Origin: Entrophospora sp. SA101
Taxonomy: Eukaryota; Glomeromycota; Glomeromycetes; Entrophosporales; Entrophosporaceae
NCBI GenBank assembly: GCA_958430865.1
Contig: CAUDNR010004194.1
Span: 1 to 63,113, forward strand
Direction of reading: 5' to 3'
DNA: 63,113 bases
Numbering within the stretch: the first letter of the stretch is position 1; the number at the start of each line of letters is the position of its first letter. The notes under the pieces are model-generated. The model was not told where the DNA came from and did no database searches. It saw nothing but the letters and a program-made list of their open reading frames with translations. Below, piece after piece: positions 11,278 through 23,279 of the stretch. The position numbers and the translations under genes are program-made.

Positions 11278-12450
11278 TACTGTAATAACAAATTAGTAAT
11301 TAATAATCAAAATTTATCTTACTTTATTTGCAGTCAATCTTTCTTTTTTTGGATATTTTAGATATTTTTTGATGAATTCGATCGTTTCTTTTGAGTTTGC
11401 ATTTGGTAATTGTTTATTTGTCAATCCTTCAACTGATTGATGAATAAAGTTAACTTTGCCATAATCATGAAAATCTTTCATTTCCTTACAAAATTTTTAT
11501 TATACTTTTATTATTATTAGTTTTGATTAAATAATTAATAATCTAATAAATCATAATACTCACTGGCCAGTTTTTTAAAGTAGGCACCCCAAATACACGA
11601 AATATTTTAATCAATTGCTCTATATCTGATTCTCCATTAAATAATATTGATCCAATAGGTTTAGTAAAAAATTCTGCAATTATACAACCAGTTGACCATA
11701 AATCAACCGAATAATCGTAATTATGACATGAAAGCAAAAGCTCTGGTGCACGATAACATCTTTTGTTAAATAATAATATTTAATGATAAATACTGATTTT
11801 GGCTTTTTTTTAAAAAATATATATAAATATATATAAAACCTTGTTCCAATATCATGTTTCATTTCTCCAACGACTTCATCATCACAAATTGATTCGACCC
11901 ATGCATTACCCAGATCAGATATCTTTATTATACCATCTTTTGTAATTAAAACGTTTTTTGATGACAAATCTCTATGGATTATTCCATGTTCATGTATATA
12001 AGCGATTCCAGAAAGTATCATCCAAATACAAGATTTTTGTTGCAATGAATTTAATTTGTAATTTTTTAACAAATAACCTAATGTATATGGACAGAATGGA
12101 AAAACCAACGAATTAACATTAATTTCAATATTACTAGGTGCATCTAATATTATTATTGGTTCTTTATTCGGAATAACTGAAATAACCTTTATGATAATTA
12201 TAATTAATAAAATTTAAATAAATATAATATATATTTAAAAAACTCAAATATTTACATTTTCATGCTCTAATATACAAAGAATTTTAAGTTCTCTTTCTAC
12301 TCTTTCTTTTATAGGTTTTTCACGCTTATTAATCTCTCTACATCTTTTTACTGCAACTAAATTGCCAGCTGGAATTTGTTTTGCTCTGTAAACGATGCTA
12401 TAAGATCCCTCAGCATATGAATCAATTATTTTAAAAGTTGTAGTTTCCAT
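11134..12450 (-). CDS. CDK-family Ser/Thr protein kinase (Csk1/Cak1-like features)
   Basis: Model: complement(join(11134..11235, 11323..11484, 11564..11759, 11840..12186, 12256..12450)), 333 aa, the usual CDK length; all introns are GT-AG and phases agree. Seen: glycine loop YAEGSYSIVY, VAVKR Lys, catalytic loop HRDLSSKN, metal-binding Asp in SDLGNAW (DLG rather than DFG), activation segment ending GTRCYRAPELLL, and DLWSTGC. The last exon carries ALQDPFFL, the CDK C-terminal ALxHPYF region. The residue aligned with the activating T-loop Thr of CDK2 reads as Lys in the KHDIGTR stretch. Lack of that Thr recalls monomeric CDK-activating kinases (fission yeast Csk1, budding yeast Cak1). The subfamily is inference; another divergent CDK is possible. 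Intron 4 holds a long (TA)n run. Confidence 0.85.
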
Positions 12451-14374
12451 TTTTTTAACGACTACGGATTAATATTATTGGCTTAAATTAATATTTTAAT
12501 AACGGGTGTATCTACCATTAATTCCAGGATTTGTTTTTTTTTGAATACTAATCTTAATTTTCAAGAGGAATAAAATTTCATTTACAATTTTTTAATTTTA
12601 TCCTTCCCAATTCGAATTATTTAGATTCTTTTACTACACTGATTTTATTTCAACAAACTACAAGGCTTTATGTTTCGTCATAACCGATTTAATTGATAGA
12701 AAAATAAAACTTTTTTTTAATAGGTTCAATGATTAATAGTATTTTTAATAGTTCAGCTCTACAAAAGAAGTCATTCAAAGTTAAATAAATACGTTCATAA
12801 CTGACAAATACATCGCCTGAACAAAAGTTTTGCACAAAAATTTACAATAAATAAATTAAGCTTTGGTCAAAAAAAAAATTTATGTTTATTATTATTACAC
12901 CACCAAAAAAGGACCGAATTGTTCAAAATATACATAACTGAATTTTATAAAGAATCTAAATATTTAGTTGGCTACCCATTATTTTCAATAAAAGCTTCGA
13001 TTCTTAACAGATTCTTTAAGGCTCCGAAAATAACAAGTCATGGCTGTTGATCAGTATTGGAATTGGAGGACATTCACTGGCTATTATAAGTGTAAAAGAA
13101 GGCAATAAAAGATGTACATATCAGGGCTGTCGCGTGACCCTAACCCCATTTTGACGAAAGTCGATTTATTCACTAAAGTTTCGTCAGCTGGCGAAGATGT
13201 AAACCCGTTGATCATTCATATATTAATTAATATGTAAAATGGAAATTCTGATCCATGTTCTTTAAAAGTAGTCAACTTTCTATAAGTGCTGAGACTCATT
13301 AATAAATGTATGTTTTATTTTCTTGACATTTTTCAAATGTTCATCTCTAAATGTTGTTGACCTTTCTTTGAATAATTATTCCGCTCTTTGGTACTGATGA
13401 TTGTTTTAAACTAGCTGCATATCATTTGATCCAATTTGCTGCTGTTGTTGGGAACATTCTCAACATCTATACCAAAATTTGAAGTTTACTTACCATTTCC
13501 TTTGCTGTCATTCAATCTGATTTATTTACATTACCTGCCAAAAAGTAACCTCAAGGCAAGATTTTATTCTTTTAGTCACCCGTTTTCCTCCTTTTTATAT
13601 TTTTGGATGCCTTTCAAAGCCCATCCTGTCTTTAGTTCAAATGTTTCTTTATTAGCTATAAGATATACTTTTAAATATCAATGTTGTTTGGTTAATGAGA
13701 AGAAATATATATTATTATTAATTAAACACCATTAGATTTGTTGTTAACATTTATTTAATATAAAGATGGGCGTGTCAAAAAAATTCTCTTTTGATTAAAA
13801 ATGTTTACTTTGAACTTGGAATATTGGGAAAAATTTTATCAACAAAAATGATTTGAGTGTAGATTCACAATTAGTTAGAGGTCTTCATAAAGTAAAAAGA
13901 AATATTATGTTATAATGCTAGACAAACTGACATTAATGAGTACATAGATAGAAATTAAAAGCAATAATTGTTTTTTTAAAAATAATAAAAGAAATATTTT
14001 ATCTCATTATAATGTATTAAATACTATTTAATTATGACCTACACTGTAACCTGAAATTTTTGATATAGTGGATTTCTTGATACAGTGTAGAAAACTTGCT
14101 GCACAAATGTCTACATTGTATTGAGTTTCACTGTGTACTATTTTATACTGGACAAATGTTTTTCACAGAAACAGCAATGATCATTATTAAGAACTACAAG
14201 ATCAAATTCAAAACCTAGTATTAAGGCTCAACCAACTCCTTGATAAAAAGAGCTGAACATATGATTGTTAGTGACAGGAATTACCTGTTAAAAAAAGAAA
14301 CAATGTTGTTGGTAAAGTTGATAGATATTATGATATTAATGAAGACAAATATGCAAATATGATGATGATGATAT
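12451..14374. other. Long intergenic region
   Basis: No supported gene. About 13117-13190 holds a GC-richer stretch beginning CAGGGCTGTCGCGTGACC with nearby CGTCAGCTGGCGAAG, reminiscent of a hAT-like terminus but with no partner found. About 14038-14145 contains repeated TACACTGTA/ATACAGTGTA-like words, which may be a decayed inverted-repeat element. The open frame at 13436-13735 shows no family resemblance and sits in AT-rich DNA, so it is not called. Confidence 0.4.
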
Positions 14375-14668
14375 ACTCCCAGACAAAAGTATTCAGACAC
14401 CTATTTTTACTAAACATGCAAAAACCCACATAATAACTGTTTATCAAAATGTTTGATGAATATGCATGTAGATTTTGATATTTTTAAAAATTTAAAATGC
14501 CCCAAAAATGATGATCTATTGTTTACAAAATCCTATATACATGATAATGAAAATTTAAAATATCAAAACAAGCTACATTTTGATAAAATTTTATGTATAG
14601 TTAATATGTGGGTTTTTGCATGATTATTGAAAACAGGTGTCCGAATACTTTTGTCTAGGGAATGCAGC
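14375..14668. mobile_element. Second MITE with ~60-base terminal inverted repeats
   Basis: The left end (AGACAAAAGTATTCAGACACC, from about 14381) and the right end (about 14600-14660) are inverted repeats extending about 60 bases with a few mismatches. Both include a shared CATGCAAAAACCCACATA block. The interior (~170 bases) is noncoding and A+T-rich. TA dinucleotides flank it, consistent with a Tc1/mariner-like family distinct from the one at 8492. The exact outer boundary is uncertain by a few bases. Confidence 0.75.
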
Positions 14669-14788
14669 TCTATAAAGTTATTTGGTTTTTCCAGAAACAC
14701 TGGAAATTCAGGGTGCGGAGGGTGCGGCCGCAGTATATTACACTAAAATGCGGATCATTTTATGTGCAAATTGTAATACATAGTACCA

Positions 14789-14853
14789 AATGGGGCATAC
14801 TGCAACAAAACCAGACAAAGTGAACATTGGTGTTACTAAGGATTTCAGGGATC
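14789..14853 (-). repeat. Dispersed terminus-like repeat, copy 2 (inverted)
   Basis: Reverse complement of the repeat at 9029-9095 with few mismatches. It ends about five bases before the left boundary of the 13.8-kb duplication, so the duplication edge lies at or beside a repeat. Confidence 0.6.
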
Positions 14854-15779
14854 AATACAGTCAGGGATATTTCCATAGATGGAAATACTAAATACCGTAA
14901 TGATCGATGGTATGAAAAATTCTAGAAGAAATTCTGATTGGCTAAATTCAACCAGGGATAATACCCTGTAATGATCGACGTTATGAAAAGAAATTCTAAT
15001 TGGCTAAATTCTGTGCAGATCTTTTCGTTGAATAAAAAATAATAATCTTTAAAGGAAAAGAAAAACAAGAAAAACATGGTAGGAGCTTTATTAATTGATC
15101 ATATAATTTACAAAATTATATAATATGTGCATTTTTAACTTTCTAGAAGTCTACCCAAGATCAAGCAATGTCAAAGATGCTATTTAACTAATATATAGCA
15201 TATTATTATATTAATAATGATTTTTATTCCATTATTAAATAATTTACTAAGTTGCCATTCATCAGAACAAAATACTTCATTTTAAAATTTAAATAATACC
15301 ATATAAATTTCCTTGCCAATTCTATTAAATAATAAATAAAGGATACAACAAATTCCATATAGTAAAAATAAATAATGATTAATTATATTGAAATCAATAG
15401 CCACCATTGTAAATAATACAAAATAATTTATTTGGAGTTTTATGCTTACATTTCCATACCAAATTACTTTAGTGCTCCATGCTGCAATCCAACAAAGTTG
15501 TTGCAAAGGCAGTTACGACTAGGTGTTGCAATCATTTGTATATGATGTAAAGGTGGTTACAACCATCATCAAAGTTGCAGTCGGTATCCTTAAAATAAAT
15601 AAATAATAAAGCCTAAATAAAAGTATATTATTATTAACAAATTAATTTACATGAATAAATATAGTAATGGTGATTCTGAATATACTTAATAATAAGATTT
15701 GCATCAACCTGACGTCAGCTGGCTTTCTGGATATTTGTTTGCAATATCTTCATGCAAACAATACAAACATGGGTCTGAT

Positions 15780-16070
15780 TCATTTCGTCGACACCCATTT
15801 CATCGAAAGTTTGTTTCATCGAAAGTTCATTTCGTCGAATGTTCATTTCGTCGAATGTTCATTTCGTCGAATGTTCATTTCGTCGAAAATTATTTCGTTA
15901 CAAAAAAAAACTCCATTAAACAAATTTCTCCTCACACTTCCCACGCACTCACCTAATTTCTTAACTAACTTCCCACACTCCTCACATCTAACTCGTTCGG
16001 TCTCTGGTTCGAGGATGAAATAATTTTCGACGAAATGAACTTTCGATGGAACAAACTTTTGACGAAGTAA
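15780..16070. repeat. Tandem CGTCGAA repeats with inverted partner
   Basis: About 15782-15895 holds about six tandem units of 14-16 bases based on TTCATTTCGTCGAATG. Their inverted, diverged partner (TTCGACGAAATGAACTTTCG) is at 16023-16066, so the segment could fold as a long hairpin with a ~130-base loop. Overlapping open frames on both strands (Phe/Val/His/Arg repeats) are products of the repeat and are not called as genes. This is probably a MITE with repetitive subterminal ends. The same structure is at 49262-49552. Confidence 0.65.
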
Positions 16071-18697
16071 ACGCGACCGCTCTTTTTCTGGACTAGGTAC
16101 ATTTTGAACTTTATTGATCGACATTATCAGTTTAAAAGTAAAAATTAGACCCGTGTAACGAATGGTCTTTTTAAACAGTTCATTATAATAAAGACAAGTT
16201 TCGTCATTAAGCTTCTAATGATTATTTTTTTATATCACAAGGAACTCTTTATGTAAAACTATGGCTATTCAAAAACGGTATCACATTTATACTTCAAAGA
16301 AAGATTTTCTTTTCAATTTTGCTATAAATGTCTTGAAAATTGGTGAGAAGATGTAAAATAATTTAAGCGGATAATGCTTTATGTGGGTATGTATTACTGA
16401 AGTTTAGAGAATATAATAAAATGAAAAAATATCTTTAGATATAAATCGATTTATGTTTATTAGATTAGTTTTATTTGATTTTTGGTTTTTGGTTTTTATT
16501 AGATTACACATTTTTTTTTTTTGTTACTTCGTTGAGAGTGTTCTTCCAGGAACAGATGTAGTCTGAAGTTCAGTTCGCATGCTCATTGTCCTAAGAGACC
16601 TAGGGAATTGTTTATTGGTGGAAAATAATATTAAATTTAATTTATCGAAAAAACCACCACACCATTACACAACTATGCTGAATTTCATGAACTGGATTTG
16701 TAATTGGACAATACTTTGGGCGGCAAGTATAATGGACTTAATATTGTCGCTACTTCAAAAACAATTTGAAGGCTCCGAAAATGTTAATCCCATGATCAAG
16801 TGGCTAAGATACTGAGTGTATATGGAATCAAATTAAAATTAATGACGAAATTGAAGCAAATATTTAAGTCCAAGCAAGAAAAAAGGGAACTATTTATTTT
16901 CTCGCTTTCCTCCTTTTAGAAAATCAGCATTGTTAAATGTAATTTCATTTTATAGATGGCCGCAAATCTAATCTATTTCATGGTTTCATTATTGTTACTA
17001 TTGGTAATAATAGTATCTTCTTCTTCGTCTATACCATCCTCATCCATGTTTTATTCTTTCTTTTCCATTGACACATTCATAGATTGCTTATATCATTTTC
17101 CTTTTAGGATTCGTTTTTCGTTTATGGAAATTTTTAATGGCAGAGGCGGCAACTCTTTTCCCTTCAAGTAATTTATGAATAAAAAACTCGGCCCTTTCAT
17201 CAAATAAGTGTTTACAATATTTCCATAGATGACAATTTTTTGTAAGCATTTTTTTTTTTTTTACACTAACTAGCTTGCTTGAATTGCGTTTCTTTGTAGG
17301 CTCTATTTTTTCATCAATTTTTTTGTTCATATTGTAGATCTAGTTTTTATAGGTTTGATAATATAGCAAAAGACTGAATGATAGTCCAATTAACAAGTCT
17401 ACAAGAAAAATTTGTTTGTAAACGTAAACATTTTATTAAGTATTTGTAGTTTTATTTTAGTTACGTGTATCACGTGTAAATCTCTAAAAAGTAATGGATT
17501 TTTTTATTTCATTCTTTTCATTCTTTTCAACTTTCTCTAGTGTCAAATATAAATAGAAATAAATCACACGAAATTCCTCCAAACTAGTAGCTTTGGTAAT
17601 AATTTGGGCTTCTCATAAAAAATAATTTTGCCAATTAATAAAAATAGTTGGGCCCATAAAAAATTAATTTTCGAACAAACTGTTTCGGCAATTTTGGCTA
17701 AGAAAGGTAGTTTCAACCGAAAACCTTATAACAAACTTGAATTACTTGTTTCGGCCAACTCGCTTAACAAGAGCTGATGCCATGATACTTCCTGGTTATA
17801 TAATTTTTTGTTTGGAGATACATAAAAAGAAAAATAGAGACAGTTTTACTGTAAGTTTCTTTTTTAAAGGTTTTTTAACGAAAATAATTTACATGTATGA
17901 TTGATAGTATGAAGCTAATGCTGTCCCGCGAGATGTCTTTATCGTTCATTGTCAGCTAACTGATGATCAACTAAAGGAAAACCTTCATTGCAAGATTATT
18001 GGGAAGAATAGCAAATAATAATAAATATTATCTATTTTTATGAGTATAAATTACAACCGGCAGCAATTTGCATGTCAGTATTTTAAATATTCTATTATTA
18101 AATAAAGAATTTTTTCTCTGTTCGTAAGCTTCACTATATTGTAATATTACACTTACACTGAATATTAATTTTTCCGTAATTTTTGCATAATATTATGGTG
18201 TTCAACATAAACTTACATAAGTAGTGTAATAATTAGATAGATTCGCATCAGAAAACTATGCAACAATAATTTATTATTGCGCAAATTGCTATTTTGTCAT
18301 CAGGAAATTTATTAAGCTCACAAGTTTTACTATATGATGTTGTAACAAAATAAATACTGAATGCAATAATTTTTTGTATAATATTTATTAGAGAGCCCGA
18401 TGTAAACTTACGCAAGCAGTGCAATAATTATGCAAATTCATGTTAAAAAAAGTTCACAATAGGCTATTTTATTAAATTGCATTTGGACATTCGTCCAGAA
18501 TCCAAATTATAGTTGCAGTCCCAAATTCGAAAATTAACTCAAAAAATAAAAACAATCATCTTCACATATCATCATTTGACAGATTATCCTTATTTATCCT
18601 CTATCTTTTCAATTACTATCCCAATTCCTAGATTTTATGGAACCCATGAACATTTGATGCAGTACCGATGTCACATTCACCACTTATACACAACATC
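16071..18697. other. Gene-poor part of the left duplication copy
   Basis: No convincing gene. A reverse-strand frame of 80 codons at 17330-17088 (Lys-rich, with a short CxxxxxxC segment) has no recognised family and is left uncalled. About 18120-18470 contains two diverged direct copies of a segment with AAACTTACRYAAGYAGTG and TGCAATAATT words, so it is a decayed repeat. Confidence 0.35.
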
Positions 18698-18889
18698 ATG
18701 CGTGATAAAATTCGTCAATTGATGGATGGGTCAAGACCTGAATTCCCTTGTACCTGTTCAAACATTTATGCCAACAATATTAGATAAACAATTAAAGCTG
18801 TTGAAAATGACTTTCCTGGAGGTATGAAATTATTTGCATATTTTATGATACCAGGATATTTATCAACTAGTTCATTAGCTCCCATTTAA
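18698..18889 (+). pseudogene. Broken reading frame, family unknown
   Basis: From ATG at 18698 the frame runs through MRDKIRQLMDG...CTCSN, hits one TAA at 18785, then continues in the same frame for another 34 codons (ENDFPGGMKLFAYFMIPGYL) to TAA at 18887. The residue composition looks like real protein, so this is probably one interrupted exon of an element or gene. No family is recognised. Duplicated at 52180-52371. Confidence 0.4.
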
Positions 18890-21091
18890 CAAAAGGATCA
18901 TCAAATGCAGAAAAAAAATTTTGATTTACAAGAAAGTATTAAAAGTTTAATAGCACACAATAACAAAGAATCGCTTAACAAAATAATAATAAAAGTCATT
19001 CAAATATCAATATTAATTGAAGAGACATACTTGAGCCATACTGGGCATTTTTGCTCATGACTATAATAAAGTTAATTCAAGAAATAATAATTTGAAAGAA
19101 AATACAAAATAAACAAATTTCTAATGCTCAACAGAGTAATCAATTAAACAAAAATTATAAATAGCCTACCTCTTAATATTTAAACTATAGGACGATTTTT
19201 AAAAAAATCATTTACAATAGTCCAAGTATGAGAATAGAAAATGGCAAAGAATAGATAATTGAATTTAGAATTAATATTATTCATTGCCTTCAAGAAACCT
19301 GAGATAAAAATGCCAGGAGAAGTTGAAACTGATTTCTAAAGTGCAAGAGCTCAAAGAGGAATTTTTGTAATTGTAACAATAATTCTAACAAAGTTTACTG
19401 CACCTAAAAATACAACGAGGCCTTTTTAATATTAATATTACAATTATTTTGTTTTACCAACCCACTAAAGTTTCATCCATCCACGTGATTGTCTTTGTTA
19501 ATTTTCAGTGCAAGTGTTACATGTTCCACATTCCCCAGTAAAATATACGCGTGACTTTATTGATTAGTATTAGTATTAAAAAAATTTTTTTTTATTACTA
19601 AAAAGCAATTATTATGTTTTCCTTTTACAGTGGCAATTAAAATTATTAATCCTTTCTTTCTTATTTTAGCGAAGCCAAAAAAAACAATACCAATTTAAAA
19701 ATGAACTATTCCCAATTTATATTAGTCTTTTTTCATTCATTTAGATCAAAAATAAAAGAAAAAAGTATTGGTTCGAATTATTTGTAAAACAAATTATTTT
19801 AGAGAAGTCAAAGATCAATATCAAACAATCTACATTTTCAAATGACTTGATTAAAAAAAATTTTTTAACAATAAGGAAAATAAAAAATCAATTCGCTCAT
19901 AGGATAGAAACCCTGAAATATTGAAAAAGACAAGGGACAGACAGGTCACGAAAAAAAGATGTTGAGATGTCTTGGAACAAATAAAAGACAATTTTTCATT
20001 ATCATTAAACAAAGTAAATTGGCAGCAAATATCTAAGCTGTGTAAGGCGAGTGCTTAAAATCCTTTCTTTAATTTCTTAGCTGGCTATCATCCATCATCA
20101 ATAAAAATTAGAAGAGTACTTTACCATATATTTAATCTCTGAAATATTTTTAAAAAAATACCCTTGAATAAATAATAAGCACGCAATTTTGCAATTGAAA
20201 AAAGTGTAAAACGAAATTGAAACTTCTTGCAAGGATTACCGATTCAAGAAAAATACGTTACACAAAAATGTTATTTTCATAAATGAAAAATTCATTAAAA
20301 AAAATTAGGGTAATTATGATTATAAATATAATATACGTTATACTTCTTTTTTAGAATCTATAAACAATATTGACTTGTGCTACACTGTCAATGTGTATTT
20401 AGAACTTCTCTGGCTGTGTATAGTTTATAAACCAATTTAGTCATGGAAAGCAGAGGTTCAAAGAACAATTTTTTCGAAAGATTATTTGCATTACTAGTCC
20501 AGGAAGGCGAGTAAATGAAAAATAATTCTTTTATAATTATTCCAAATTTTAAAATTATTACCTCGAATTTTGTTGAAATAAAATTATCATCGTCTCGTGA
20601 CGATCACATAATGCTATACTATTACTATTACTATTAGTATATAAAAATATTTACAATACTAGATTTGATGATTGTACAAAATAAGTCATATCATTTTAAT
20701 AAAAGAAGAAAAGAATGAAAAAGAATCGAAAATTTATTTGTAACTTACATCTATACTAGTCGTTCCTATGAAAATGGTAAATCTGATAATTTTCAAAGCA
20801 TTTATTCTTCTAAAAAGTACGAGTAAAAAATATCACAAAGAATATGCTTTACCTTGAGAATAAAAGTCATTTCTTGTGCATGGTTACCACATATTTGAGT
20901 TAATTTTCTTTTATCATTCAAGAGTTTTCATCACAATCAATCCTAAAACGTAAAAATAATTTAGATTATGTGGGACGTTGATCGTTTTATCATCATTAAT
21001 TCGTGAAACATATGGAACAAGGGATTTACATATTGCATCAAATTTTATATTCAGATGATGATGATTGTTAAAAAAACGCCAAAAAATATTT
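18890..21091. other. Noncoding stretch in the left duplication copy
   Basis: A+T-rich with no supported gene. A 23-codon frame starting ATGGAAAGCAGAGG at about 20443 ends exactly at a GTAAAT donor-like site, and a TATA-like TATAGTTTATAA lies just upstream. It could be a first exon, but no continuation was found. Confidence 0.35.
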
Positions 21092-21298
21092 TTATGAAAA
21101 AAAGAAAAGTTGCCATTCGAAGATTTTTATGTCGATCGATTTTCCACTATGTTTTCTATTCATTTCTGACCTCTGACAATGCTCTTTCTTTTTTAAATAT
21201 ACATCATAGTGGTTAATCCACCCACGAATAGTTTGGAGTTTTGGAACCTCGTTTTTATCAACTTGACCTTCTGTCATAACATCCAACTCTTCCAACAT
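21092..21298 (-). pseudogene. C-terminal fragment of a SAP-type transposase relative
   Basis: The frame reads VPKLQTIRGWINHYDVYLKKKE, closely parallel in pattern to the C-terminal IPSLQQIKSWISRFSSYHKK of the SAP element at 220-1116. Only this tail survives, and the upstream sequence (21300-21450) shows no matching core. It is a relic of the same broad family but from a different member than copies A and B. Duplicated at 54574-54780. Confidence 0.5.
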
Positions 21299-22292
21299 AG
21301 TTTCAACTGTATATATTCTAGTTTTGTCAGCTTCTCCAACTAAAAAGAAGCTTTTCTAATAAACTTGTAATATATTAATACATTTTAAATCTGTAACACA
21401 AATTGAAAAACAACGTTATTGTTTGACTAACTTTTATTCCTATTATATAGCTGGGATTTTTGTGTTGGTATAGACCACCAATTTGTCCGTAATGAATTTC
21501 TGATACAATAATGTCACGAGATAATAAATTATAAGAATGTTTTTTTTGTGTTTATTAATGATTAGAAAATTGCGAGGAAGTCGCCATTTACTAGCTCTGC
21601 GAATTAATATTTCTGTTATAATAATACTCTCTCATCTATACCCAAGTATTAATGATACTCACTCCTTTTACTTTATAATGAGGCTCGATATTTGATACTT
21701 AATAGATATTATGAAAATAAGTCTTCGTTTCTCTTTGTGAAGATTCATAAAAGTTATGTTTTATTGATTTGAACAAATTTATAATAATTTATAAACAATA
21801 AATTAACATTTGAAATAAAATGGCCTTTTTCATTTCTTACAAACTTTATTAAAGTAAAATTGAAAATTTTTTAATATCTTCAATTTTCGTTATTATTGTT
21901 GTTAGTATATTAGTATTAGGGCTGAGTGTGTAACCCATACTGAAATAGAAATCATAATGCAACTATTTGACACAGTACTTTTACTTTCTTATTGGACATT
22001 TTATTTATTATTATTATTATCATAAAAATGAAATCGAAATCGAAGAATTTACTTTTTTAAAATAAAAAATAATGACAAGCAAATTCATTTCTACCAACAT
22101 AATTTAATTGTTACTATTATTATTACTACTAGTAGTATTATTATTGAGATCGTTAATTATAAAATAATCATTTAATAATGGATTCGACGTGTTATCAGTA
22201 GTTTTGGCTTGTAGAAATTGTACGTAACGTGCCTCAACTTATAAATAAAAAAAATCAAATAAATTAATTTTTAAAAAAAAATTTAGTAAATA
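21299..22292. other. Noncoding stretch
   Basis: A+T-rich sequence with trinucleotide ATT/ATA runs (for example 22005-22020 and 22115-22145). No gene, inverted-repeat element or RNA gene is seen. Confidence 0.35.
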
Positions 22293-22517
22293 TTAAATGT
22301 ACAAACAAATATTGAAGATTTTGTTACTTTGTGGACGTCTGTATAATCTATTTAGTTTTTGTTGCTTCATAATTTTTTTCTTTAAGAGTTTGTCCCGACA
22401 ACAATTATTTCTTACTTTGAGGCAGTTATCACAAGCTGCTTTGTCATCACATTTAATGTGTTTAGCACTACATCGGACACATGCATTCTTGGAATATTTA
22501 TATTCAGATCCGGTCAT
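22293..22517 (-). CDS. Short Zn2Cys6 binuclear-cluster protein
   Basis: From ATG at 22517 the product is about 74 aa. It contains a complete Cys pattern C-x2-C-x6-C-x5-C-x2-C-x6-C (ACVRCSAKHIKC then CDNCLKVRNNC), the Gal4-type fungal Zn2Cys6 DNA-binding cluster, followed by a Lys/Arg-rich tail. No activation or regulatory domain follows before the stop, so it is either a free-standing DNA-binding mini-protein or the surviving first exon of a larger factor. An upstream in-frame ATG at 22577 would add a Lys/Phe-rich leader. That leader is encoded by homopolymer-rich DNA and looks like untranslated sequence, hence the shorter start. Identical copy at 55775-55999. Confidence 0.6.
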   Translation of the reverse strand: MTGSEYKYSKNACVRCSAKHIKCDDKAACDNCLKVRNNCCRDKLLKKKIMKQQKLNRLYRRPQSNKIFNICLYI

Positions 22518-23279
22518 TTGTTTGAAAATAAAAATTTTTTTTTTTTGATTTTTTAAAAAAAATTTGGAAAACATCAAAGGATTTTTTTTTTGAATTTAAA
22601 TACTTTATTTTTTCCCTTGCTTTCTTTTTTTGATCATTTTTCTTTATTACAATCATTATAAAAGTTAGACGGAAATTAGATAAATATTTTTAAGTGAAAA
22701 AAAATCTTGATTATTCAATTTAATTTTGATTGGTGATAAATTTGCATCCTTTCTTTTGACAAATTTGGGAAAATATATTGGCATTAGCAATTTAATGTAT
22801 ACACGTGTGTTTTTTATAGAAAGGGACCAGGAAATTCTTATATTTCAAAATGTTGTTTTTGTCGTGCTTCTTTCGCCTCATGTGAAAGAAAAAGGACTGA
22901 ACAGCATTCTGTCTATTATAACATTTGTAGTTCTCATGATACTGTCTTTTGCTTTTAATATGCGCTTCTATTTGAAGCAATCATGTTTAAAAGTTAGAAT
23001 TTTATAAATCGTGTACATCATATATATTATATAAGTAAATAAACATTGTACTCGAATAATAATTAATCTGTGCGTGGAAAAATAAAAATGAAAATTCTAT
23101 GAAAGTTCGTTCATTGGTCAATCCAACGATTGCATTCATTTTAATGTACGATTGCGTGCTTTCATATTTTGGGGTACCTAAATTACTTGTACGTCCTTGT
23201 GATTTAATGGGATAAATGAACGTATTTATTACAAACAAACAAACAATCAAAAAGGTAGATCAAGAAATCTGTTGGGAAA
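22518..23279. other. Promoter side of the Zn2Cys6 frame and unassigned DNA
   Basis: T-rich and A-rich runs dominate 22540-22720. Overlapping frames on both strands between 22726 and 23250 are short and without family resemblance. Nothing further is supported. Confidence 0.3.

Noticed and set aside
13436..13735. 99-codon forward open frame
   Set aside because: Aromatic-rich composition of AT-rich DNA, no domain, no splice context.
9029..14853. Single 5.8-kb transposon bounded by inverted terminus-like repeats
   Set aside because: The enclosed genes are an ordinary intron-containing CDK and a conserved fungal protein, with no transposase; two independent solo repeats explain it better.
15975..16020. 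GGTTCGAGG word resembling a tRNA B box
   Set aside because: No A box or cloverleaf around it; it lies in the loop of an inverted-repeat element.
15667..16124. Overlapping Phe/Val/His/Arg-repeat frames on both strands
   Set aside because: Created by tandem CGTCGAA repeats that stay open in several frames; no gene signal.
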